From the NCBI GenBank assembly GCA_028753945.1, contig JAPNXP010000001.1, positions 310,001 through 374,000 of the forward strand: a DNA stretch of 64,000 nt. Direction: 5' to 3'. A program made the translations under genes and the position numbers. Positions 27,601 to 39,600 of this stretch are shown here, piece by piece; position 1 is the stretch's first letter; each line of letters starts with the position of its first letter. The notes beneath the pieces were generated by a model, which saw only the letters and a list, made by a program, of their open reading frames with translations, had not been told where the DNA came from and made no database searches. The stretch comes from Hexactinellida sp. DTS-2022. Taxonomy: Eukaryota > Porifera > Hexactinellida.

Positions 27601-30600
27601 CGAAGTTATAAACGTTAATGATGTCACTCCCACCATTCAGCCCATCTCCACTCAACTGTTGATAGAAAATGAGGCGCAATTTTTCCTTTCTTTCAACGCT
27701 TCAGACGAAGACTTCCTGCCTCTAAGGTTTTCTGTTGATCCTGGACCAGCCAACAATTTCTTTTTTCTTGATTCTTTTCAGCCCACACTTCTTATTAGAG
27801 ATTTGGATCGAGAATCGATACCATTTCACCAAGTGACAATCTTTGTAGAAGATGGCGGAACGCCTCCTTTGTCAAGTTCTGTTGTGTTTCAAATTAACGT
27901 TACTGATGCCAATGACAACGCCCCCGTGTTCGACCAGTTTAACTACATTGGTTCCATTCCAGAGAATCAAGACGGACTTCTACTGACCTTTAATGCTTTC
28001 GACATTGATTTGGGGAGCAATGCTGAAATTGTTTTTACGCTGGTATCGCCAACTAATCTCTTCTCTGTGGCGACTGTCCAGCTGTCTGTTGGCAACTTTG
28101 AGGGGCGTATCAACCTCGACTTCCCCCTCGATTACGAAACTAATCAGAGGGTATACTCCTTCTTAGTCAAAGCTGAAGACAGGGCCTCTGTGGGACAGCG
28201 TCTCTCCTCGACTGCTAATGTCACTGTATACATCCTTGACGTTAATGACGTCGCTCCTATCTTTTCGAATACTCCTTACTCTGCGTCTGTGGCTGAAGAG
28301 CTACCCAATGGCACTGTCGTGTTCAGTCAAGTCAGTGGATTCGATCCTGAGGACGGCGAGAACGGGAGGCTTGTTTTCACCCAAAACAGTACAAAGCTTC
28401 TTGGTATCAACTCGGAAACAGGCGTCATATTCGTCACAGGTAGACTTGACAGAGAGACCACACCTCAGATTATTATAACACTTCGCCTATATGACGCTGG
28501 TTTCCCTCCCTTATCAGATTTGACTACCTTCACTTTAACTCTTCTTGATGTCAATGACAATCCTCCTGTTTTCATAGAATCGCCAATCTTTCGATCATTC
28601 CCCGAAAATACAGTTGTCGGCTCGACTCTCCTCAACCTCCCCACGCTCACAACCGACGCTGACATCGGAGGCTCATCCACACACAGCTACGGGATTGTAT
28701 TCTCGGACAGCTCGACAGGTGTAGATACCTCGCTACAAATACAGAATAACAAACTAGTCCTCATAAACAACTTTGATTTCGAGTCTGGCATAAAGTATTA
28801 TTTATTCATCATAAATGCTTTTGATGGTGTAAACAATAGGAGCGTATTGGTTGTGTTCAACATCACTGACGTCAATGACAATCCTCCGATATTTGACTTA
28901 GCTCTCTACAAGTTCTCCCTAACAGAGAACAACCTCTTTATTGAATCCGTAGGGCAGGTTATCGCGAGGGACCTTGACTCTGGAATAAATAAACAAATTA
29001 ATTACTCATTGCCGTCAACAGAAACTCGCTTCACCATCTCCCCTGATGGTTCTATTTATACTAACCATATCTTTGATCGTGAAACAGTATACAACATCAC
29101 TTTTTCTGTAACAGCAACTGATCGTGGATCACCTCCATTGGTTGGATTTACTTCTGTTAACTTAATTATTTTGGATGAAATAGATGTACCCCCCGTGATA
29201 ATTGGAAAACCATTCAGCTTCATGCTATCAGAAAACAGTTCTATTAACTTTGTAATATTTACTTTCACCGTATCTGATCCGGATCTGGAACCAACTCCGC
29301 CCCTCTCCCTCGCAGGCGCAGGCAGCTCGGACTTCGTCTTAGTCGGATACGAATTGCGCGTGAACACTCCTTTAGACAGAGATGAAGGGCAGTCGTTCTA
29401 TTCGCTGTCAGTCACTGCTATAGATACAGCTGGACTGGTGGACACTGCCCAGTTGAACATTACACTTACTGACGTCAATGACAATGCTGCTGAGTTCGAG
29501 CAGGTTTTGTATAGCTTTTCAATCGTAGAGGAAGTGGCATCGATCGATAACTTCGGACAGGTGGTTGCTATCGATATTGACTATGGAGTCAATGCTAATT
29601 TCCTATACTTTATAAAGGAGGGCAAAACTCACTTTTCTGGTACATTTCTACAGAGCAGAGACTGTGCGTTTAGTGGAATTCCTGGAGATGTGTTTAATTT
29701 CGGAGTAGGTCGATACAATGGCTCTCTGTTTGTCACAGCTCCGGTTGACTACGAGTCCGTCCACTTCCTATCTCTCTCTGTATGCACCATGAACACAGCG
29801 CCTCCCTACCAAGAGCGCTGCATATGCGTGGTAGTAGACATTCAGAACATTAATGACGTAGCACCTGTATTCGATTCTGATTTCCTGAACGTCACCCTGG
29901 TCGAGACAGAAGGGAACTTAGTGGACTCGAATCGACTGGTCACCTCCTTCTCTTTCACAGATCTTGATGGATTTAGTAGCGACTCTTACATTCTTACATT
30001 TGTTCACTCGTATGGCGCTGAGTTTCCTTTCACATTTAGCTCTGCCAATACTTCAGTCGACAAACCTGATGGGAGCATTGAGATTACTCGGGCTGTCGTA
30101 ACCTTGTCTAACGTCGATAGAGAGTTCAGATCTCTGTTTCATTTGGAGATCTGCGTATCCGATGGGAATAACAGTGTGTATATAGGGTTTTGGTTATTTA
30201 TTCTTGACGTCAATGACAACCCGCCCATTTTCCCCGTTCCGGTGTTCGTATTCTCTGTGAACGAACATGAACCAGTTGGTTTCCCAATTGGATCTGTGAA
30301 TGCAACTGATGCAGATATCAATGAAAACTCCGTCATCAACTTCTACCTTGTTAACGGAACAGAATTTTTCTCTATCAATGTGACTACTGGACAGTTGAGT
30401 GTGGCATCTGACATAGACCGCGAGCCCAACAACAACACGGCTATTATAATCGTACGGGCTGCCAATATAGTGCCTGGTGTCCCTAATGAATTCGATGTAG
30501 TCACGAGCGTTATTTCTATTTCCATACTTGACATCAATGACAACAATCCACAGTACGACGGTCCGTTAACTAATTCAGTTTTTGAAAATCAACTCAACAA

Positions 30601-33600
30601 GCTTCTCTTTAACGTGTCTGCCACGGACGCTGACATTGGTAGGAACGCGCAACTCAGCTTCTTCATCACTAGCGATCCAGATGATGTATTCGTTGTAAAT
30701 AGTGTTGGAATCGTGAGGAATGTTGAACTCTTGGTTCGAGACGAAGCATTTGGCGGGAAGATGTTTTACTATTTCACTCTGCTCGTTATCGACGATGGCA
30801 TATACCCCTCTTCTCTCAACACTACATTCGAGTTCACTGTTACAGCAATAAACGTGAACGACCATGTGCCAACTATTTTGAATCCTTCATTCAGCGAATT
30901 TGAAAACCGCCCTCCAGGCACATGCTTCGGAACACTTTCGGTCGAAGATCTTGATTTCCCACCCAATACAACTGTCCCAATTGAATTTGATACGGATTCT
31001 GTATTTTTCTCCATAAATAGAACAACTGGACTCCTGTGTACTAAAGTGATATTTGATCGGGAAGAGCGGAGCTCTTATTCCGTCCAAATAACACTGATAG
31101 ATCTGCAACCACCAGCCAGTAACACGACTCAGTTTATTTCTGTGTCCATTAACGACGAGAACGACAATCCTCCTTACTGGCTAACAGCATGTCCGATAGA
31201 GGTACAAGACTCCATTATGAGAGCAGGTACGCTTATACAACACTTGCAAGCAGGGGACCCCGACACTGGCCCATCCCTAATCTACAGAATAATCGGTTCT
31301 GACTTCGGATTCTCTCTAAGCGGGACTGGTCTCTACCCCCCTGCAGGAGCTGACGTCAGTGACACCAAGAAGTACTGGCTGACCTTCTCTGTGTACGACA
31401 GTGTGCACTCCCCTGTTCTACTCGACTGCGTCATTCTCGTGACAGACCTCAACAGCTACGCCCCGGTCCTGTCTCCCTCTGAGTACGAAGTGACTGTGAT
31501 TGAGAACATCGCGGTTAATTCTATAATCGTGGAAGTATCCGCTGTGGATCTCGATGAAGGGATTAATGGAAATATTTCTTTTGAGCTGTTGAATGAACTC
31601 GCTACATTCACCTTGGAAAACGACGGTTAGTTTAATTCTTTTTGAATATCTTGAATTATATGTTGGATTCTACGGTTTTATTGATAATTAATTTGCTAGG
31701 AATTAGCACTGCGGTTCTGCGACTGGATGTACCTTTGAACTTCGATAGCCAGTCGATGTATAGTCTCATCTTCCGGGCGTTTGATATGGGGATCCTCAGG
31801 AAGTTCTCTGATAACGGAAGTATCGAGATTACCATTGACGACCTGGCTGACCACTCTCCTGTGTTTATACAGCAGAACTACTCTGTGACAATATCGGAAG
31901 ACACACATCAGATCACATCAGTGCTTAGGGTGAGTGTGTCGAGTGACTGGACTATAAATAGATTAATCCGTGTTCTTTCTGTAGGTTGAGGCTCAAGATG
32001 AAGACTCGGGAAATGCTGGTACTATCGTTTACTCCTTGGAGGATACAAATGCCTTCTTCATCGACCCGACAACCGGAGTTATATTAACAGAATCTCTTCT
32101 TGACAGAGAGACGGTTCCATCTTATTTATTTAATGCTTTTGCCACTGATCGAGGTACTCCGCCTCAAACATCCACAGTTTCGATTGTAATTACTATTTCA
32201 GACGTTGATGATAACCGTCCAACGATACAAATTTCTAATTTTGTTCAGAACTTTTCTGAAGGTGGCCTTTCGGTTACCGTAATATCGCAAGGCTCGGATG
32301 TGGCAATCTCTGATCTCGATGATGTCAACATATTTGGTGTATACCAGGTGGTAGTATACTTGAGGCCTAACACATGGGGATATAGTGCATTTCCACTGCC
32401 CGGCGGGTGAGTTAACATTAGTATTAAGTAGAGTTATGTCGGGGATTAGTGGTATATCTAATCCACCACTCAACCACGTACTCATTATTATTAAGTTTAT
32501 ACATTAGCAATGAGAACTTGACAATTTTTCTGTTTTATTGATTTATTGATTTAAATAAGTTGCGAAATTATTGGTTGAGCCGCTGAGTCAGTGACTTGGG
32601 AATAAATTTATAACTGATTGTTAATTATAAAGTTAGGATTGCTCTGTTTATTGAGAACAAACCCCTCTGGTCACATTCCACAGTTAATATGTACTAGTCT
32701 CTATTTTGAACTGTTTGAAACTCAAAGAGTTTATAGTAGTTTTGTTTATTTGTGTCCAGCCGTATGGCGTGACAGAATGGTTCAGATATGATTATATGCT
32801 CACTCTATAGATACTGTGATCACTCCCTACATGACACATTTGATACAATAAATGGCTACAGCCTGTGTGGAAATTCTGCAAACATCATACCAACTTTACC
32901 TGTGGAGATATCTGGTAGCGTTAATCAGGTCACCACTCCCCTCACACTCTTCACACTATCCGGACAAATAAACTCGTATATTTTTTACAATCTCGATTCT
33001 CAAAGCGACTCTCTATCGAGTTTTTCATTTTTCATTTGGTTTTCTCTGTCCAGTTTTGACAGTCTCTTCTACTTAATTTGGCAAGAGTTAAACTTCTATG
33101 TAGCATTAAGTCCCGTCTCCTCGACAGAGTTCACTGTTGTTATCGCTAACTCAGTTTCTGAAGTGTTACATACCATTTCCTCTTTTGAATTGGTTGGTAC
33201 CGGCTGGCATCATTTTAGCGCTCTTTTGAACGGAACCCAGTTGAAATTCTCTATCGACCACGTATGGTATTCATTCGCGGCATTTCAAGCCACACTCAAC
33301 ACCTCTCTTCCGATCATATTTGGTAGGCAATTTGATGGCGAGATCAATGTTCCCATCATTTCAAGTTATAACCACTTTTCTAATGCAGGCTCTTTTGTCG
33401 CTTGTGTTATTTCCTGCGGAGAATCGATCTCATACGTCTCGAATTCTAACGACCTGGCTGTTGTCTGGTATCCGATAAAACGCTCCCTCTCTCTCACAGT
33501 CGTTGCCTCCCTGCAATCTCCCGCTATCAACACCTACTCTATTCTGGCGGAGGGCTTAAAGAGTGTACGCTATCTCAACACTCTAGACGAGCCCAGCGCG

Positions 33601-36600
33601 AACTACCGTCTGGTTGTGTACAAGGCATCTGATTCTGTTGGATTTGGACCGGAAACTGAGTCACGCCTCTATCCCATATTATTGAATGACAAAGAACCGA
33701 TTGTTGATCTGAACGGAGAAGACGACGACGGAACTGGTTATGCGACTACTTTTATTGAGAACTCAGGCGGCGTTTCCCTACTCCCGTACGATGCCTTTGT
33801 ACTGGACCAGGACAGTGGTGTGTTCCCCTTAACCTCTATACATCTGAATATCACCAATGTAATTGATCACGACAATGAGAGACTGTTTACTTCCAACCTG
33901 CCATCTGACTACTCTTCTGAAGTATCAGGCTACGCACTAACTATAACAGCTGTTGTAAATAAGACTTTTGTGGAGTGGACTGAAGACATATTGAGAGGGG
34001 GTGTCATTTTCTATATCAACGACTTTATTGAACCAACGAATGGAACGCGTCTTGTACGATTGACAGTAGTGGAGGTTATCAATGGATTTAGTTTCACAGA
34101 TACGGCATACATTTATATCTCTATCCAAGCAGTCAATGACGAGCCTGTAATCGACCTCAACGTGTCTGATCCTTCTTCAATCCACATCACCGTACCGTAT
34201 TCAGAGGGAGATGTGGATGTGGTACTGCTGACTCAAGGCTTATTGGAAATTACAGACTCCGATAATACCAACCTCATATCCGCTGTGGTTTGGCTCACTC
34301 CTGTGCCGGATGGTACTGCGGAATTTATCGATATTGGTAATGACACAACTGGTGATCTTGCTATAACCAATAATGGCACTCTAATTACTATCACAGGCAA
34401 CGCTGCCACTTCTCTTTACGAGAAGCTGCTGCTTACTTTGACGTACACAAATCTCAACGACGAGGACCCGGACGATTCCCTACGTGTGATTGCTATCAGA
34501 GTGTTTGACACTGACCAGCAGCCCAGTGAAACTGCCTTGGTTTACATTGACTTCACTGCCATCAATGATGCTCCTATAATCGATCTGTACCCTGCAGATC
34601 CCGCGACAAGAGGCTATTATACAGTCTTCGTAGAAGAGACGGGATGTGTGTCCATTGTTGCGGCAGATGCTTACATTGTCGACGTTGATAGCAGCAATCT
34701 ACTCAGCTTGACAGTCGTGTTCAGGGAAGGAAATGTAGACGTAGACGAAGTTCTGAATGCCACTTACACAGATGGGTTGTCAGTGGTGACAGACGCCACC
34801 GGAGGGCTAGTGCTCTCCGGAGAGAGAGTCGTGTCGGACTACACCAGTGTGTTGCGCTCCCTGCAGTACTGTAACTCGGGTGATGAGCCGAGGAGTGACG
34901 TAGTTCGAAATGTGACCATCTCCGTTGTTGATGCGGAGGGAGGTGTCAGCAATGTGGCACTTTCGGAGGTGATGATAGAGAGGGTAAATGATAACCCCAA
35001 TGTCACCCTAGGGAGCAACACCAATGGGAGCTATGGTTCCTCTCCCGAGTATGTTTTTGACGATCCAATAATTGTGATTGATGACGACAGCGAATTCTTC
35101 TTCCGCGCCTTGATTTATATATTCTATCCGCTGGATGGAAAGGACTTTGAAATAATAACGTTTGAGGGAGATTTAGGTGACCAAGTGACGTCAGTTGGTC
35201 CGAACGAGATTCTCTCCGGAGAGTTTCAGGGGGCGATTTTCTATAACGTCACATTCCTTATTCAAGTTGAGCAGGGTACGGTCGAAGAGGTGATCTCTCG
35301 CATAAAGTACAGCAACACTGCTGCCAATCCTAATACCAACGAGACGAGAGAGATCTGTGTGAGTGTGCTGGATCTGGAAGGAGGGGCAAGTCCCTTAGCC
35401 TGCGTCGTTATCTTAATCAATGAACCTAACGTGTTTGTACCTCAGTTCCTTAACGAGCTACAGACTATAACAGTGAGTGAGGCCTCCCCTGTCTCTTCCA
35501 TAATAGACACAGCTGTTGCTACAGACCTAGACCAAGACACGGATCTCACATTCTCAATCGCCTCTGTCACCGCTACCCCCATCACTGCGCCCACCACTGG
35601 AATATTCACAATCGATAACTCTGGCAACATTATCCTCCTGCAGAGCTTGGACGCTGAGTCGGTTATAAAGTATGAACTCGAGCTGCAAGTCAGTGACAGT
35701 GGCACTCCGTCTCAAACGGGACAAGCGCATAGGACCTTTGTATTAGAAGATGCTAACGACATAACTCCTGTGTTTTCCGCTCCCCTCGCTTGCAGTTCAG
35801 AGTGTACCTTCTGTTTGGACGAGGGTCTCCCCTTCAGTAACGTATTTACCGCAACTGACGGAGACAAAACCAGCCCCAATAACGCCATAGCCGGCTACTC
35901 AGTTAACTCGAATAAGTTCCAAATCAGCTCTGCTGGAGCTCTCACAAACATAAACCCTATCGACTACGAAAGTGGCCCTGTGATTATTCTGGTCGTGACC
36001 GCGGTTGATGGAGGCACTGATCCAGGTCCGCTGAGCGGCCAGATCGAGATATCAATATGCGTTAATGACATCGATGACGAACCTCCGTCCACGACCCAGC
36101 GAACACACGGTGTCTATCTCAAGGGAGCAGACCCTGTGCTCGTGGACCAGTTTCTAGACGTGACTGACGTGGATAGCAACAACTTAGCTCAGGCCTCCAT
36201 CTCGATAACCGTCCCGACAGACCCTTCCTCTTTCGCAGAGGACTGTACCGACTTCTGCTTCGACAGGAGGCTGGAAATGTGCCAATCGCTGCTGACCCCC
36301 ATCGGCCTCCTGGCCCTGGCTGAGATCAGAAATAACGCCTCGGGAGTCTTCCTCGAGGCAGACCCATTCTCTGCCCCCTGTCCGTATATCAGGTTTAACG
36401 GAAAGGGGAGTGACGGCAAGCGGGACGAGTCTCTGTTAGGTCATGGCTTTGTGCCCGAGACTCAACTTCCTACTCTCCTCGCTCAGCCAGTAACCATAAT
36501 AGCAGAACTGTACAATTTCCAGGGCGAGGGCTATCTGCTCTCAATCAATGAAGGCACGATTCGGTACCTCTCTGTTTGGATGCAGAAAGCTAGAGTGACT

Positions 36601-39600
36601 GTATTCTACACTAACAATGTCAACCGTTTTCAATGGAAAGTAAGCGACATCTCCCCTGAGCTGGTTTCAGATGACTACTGGTCTCTTGTGATAACAATTG
36701 ATCCCAGTCTTGGCTCTTCCCCTGACGCAGTACATGTATATCGAGACTGTACTGAGCTAACGGGTGCTGCAGTTTTGACGTTTCCACTAGGTACGCTGAC
36801 TTCTAGTGATTTGGCAATCGGCCAGAGGTTCCCCGGGAGCAGATCTAGAAACAGGATAACTTCTGGCATCAGAAACCTGTACATTATCCCGTCTCTCCTG
36901 CCTCAGGAGCTTCTCAGCTGCTTCTGTCCCTGCCACGAGTTCATAGACATCCGTTCCGATTTGCTGTCCAGCAATGTGGACGTGTCCTATGCTACGAATG
37001 CCCTGACTTTAGTTAACATGGGAACTTTAAGCGACTTCATAATCGCACTCCGAGGGATACAATTCGCGAGTTTCTTCAACGACCCCGTAACCACCGGCGC
37101 TCAGCTCGGGGCCGTGTCTGACGCTCGCTCCCTGAGACTATTTATAGACGATCCGCTCGGTAATCAGAACACGGCGGTCCTGCAGGTGTACGTGGCCAAC
37201 GCGCTGCTGCCGCTTACAATCGATCTGGACGACAGTATTGTTGGGAATGATGCGTTCGCGACCTTCACAGAGGACACCTATGCGACTGCTATCTTCCAGG
37301 GGTTGGGGCTCCTCTTCAAGGAGGGGCAGAACGCCAGGCCCGCTGTCTGGAGACTCACACTGACGCTGCTCAACCCGCTCGACGGCAATGACGAGTTCCT
37401 TTCTGCTCAGAACTACTCGGGCATAGTGGCGAGCGTAGTAGACCCGCACCAGATCGTGTTCACTGGCCCCGGGGCTCCCATACATTTTAAAAACGCACTC
37501 CAGACAGTCACGTACTTCAACCATAAAGATCTCCCCGATATAACCACGAGGAGGATAGAGGTTATGTTCACAAGTGTCAGTAACCGCACGAGCGCTCCCT
37601 CCACTCTCTTCCTTTCTCTGTCTTCTGCGAATGACTGTCCGCAGATATACCTCAACACTGCGCTAGATTCCGCGATTACGATCGACTTCCTAGAGGGCTC
37701 CCCCCCTCTGTCCCTGTTCCCCGACCTCTCCATCCTGGACACGGACGGGGAGTTCATATTCCAGGCCTCTCTATCGATAGACGCCGCCACCTACATACAG
37801 GGCGAGGACCTGCTCACATTCGACAGCTCTCTTGCCGCGCTTGTCGACGCCACGCTCTCAGCTGACAGCCGGGTTCTCATCGCCACGCGTAACACCTCTC
37901 TGTCGGACTACCAAGCCTTCTTCAGATCGGTTTATTTCCAGAGCACTTCGGACCCGCTCCTCGACGCAGCTGGCGATGTCGCCACCAGTAACGACAAGCG
38001 TCTCACTCTGCAGCTGACTGACAGCTCGGGCTCCAACCTCAACTGCCCCAGCGGTCTCGTCAACTTGTCGTTTGTTCCTAGCGACGCCCCTCCCACCATT
38101 GTGCTCCCCAACGTTGTAGTTAACTTCACTGAGGAGAGCAACACCTCCGTCCCGATCCTTTGGGACCTCACGCTCTCCGACCCCGACTCCCTTGTGCTAG
38201 GTAAGAACATTGTTATTTAGCCGAATGTATATTGTTTTTATTTACTCTTCTCCGTTAGGCGCTAATAGACTGGTGGTTCGTCTCAGGTGGCTGGGGGACC
38301 CTGGCCAGGAGCACCTCACGTTTGTCATTGACGGAGTCACAGTGCAAACGACGAGCTTCGAGCTGACAAGCGATACGAGCATATCCGCTGCTGAGTCGAG
38401 TCTCCGCGCTGCCACCTACACCAACACTGCGGAGGAACCTAACATTTCCAACAGAACTGTCGAGGTGAGTCTCTACTCTGGAAACGGGACTCTGCTGTAC
38501 ATCAGGTACCGCTACATATGGATAGTGTACGTCAACGACCATGCCCCGGACGCTCAGATCGTATACGCATTCACAGTGCTAGAGGAGATAGCGATTGGAG
38601 AAGTTGCTGAACAGATAATCCCCATTGATAATGACAAGGATATCAGTCCGAGCTTCACATTCACATTAAGGGGCAGCGTAATTATTCCTTTCGAATTGAT
38701 AGCCTCAACCGGAGAGTTGGTGGTATCTTCTCGCATCAGTTTTGAACTTATGGCTAGCTACCAGTTTGAGGTGAGTTTAGTTATTTACAATCCTTTGACC
38801 TCTCTATGACATGTTACTCTAGGTGGTTATTAATGATGGAGGAATCAACGGCGTTAACGAGCTCACCGCAATAGTGACGATAGTAATAACGATAGAGAAC
38901 ATACAGGAGCAGCCCGCGTTGGACCTGAGTCCCTCGGACCTCTCCTCTGTTGACCAAACAAACCCTTCTTTCTTCATCGTAGGAGAGGGGAGTGTGCTAG
39001 TTTTCCGCGAGAGTGTAAGCGCAACTGATGAAGACTTCGGGGACTTCATATCTGAATTAAGAATCAAGTTCCTCAATCGGCCCAATGGGGTACAAGAGGG
39101 GATTGAACTGAATCTAAACTTCCTGTTATCCACCAGTAACGTGTTCACAATCCCGCTACTTGGCATTGTCGATATATCTGCAGAGCTAGCAAATGTTAAG
39201 TACTTCAACCTGTTGTCTTCTCCCGACACTGAGACCAGGTCCCTAGAGGTCACAGCTGTTGACTCGACGGGACTAGTCAGCCAGGTGGCTATTCTGCTCA
39301 TAGAGTTCCTAACAGTTCCTACGTTCGACCTGCAAGAGTATACTTTGTATGTTTTCGAGAACGACTTGCTTCCGAATGCTATAGTCGTAGCGGCTGTAGT
39401 GGGTGATGGGACCTTCACAGCTTTTGTGTATGCCCTGTCCGGACCCGGGTCTGGTAACTTCGAGATCTCCGACAACGGAAGTATATCTGTGGTCAGTGAG
39501 CTGGACAGGGAGGGGCCCGACGGACCCACGTTTCCAATCACAGTCTCGGTAAGTTTAACTTGTATGTATTATGCAGTCAGGTCTGATATTGTAACTATTT

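Larger units (their letters stand above)
32811..38200 (+). other. Giant exon 42: LamG modules and cadherin-like repeats
   Basis: A 5,390-nt exon encoding residues about 6683-8479. It begins in the middle of a cadherin-like repeat and contains LamG module 2. It then has four or five cadherin-like repeats (linkers LNDKEPIVDLN, AVNDEPVIDLN, AINDAPIIDLY, RVNDNPNVTLG), about two classical EC repeats (EDANDITPVF), LamG module 3, and further repeats ending with SDAPPTIVLP. Confidence 0.85.
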
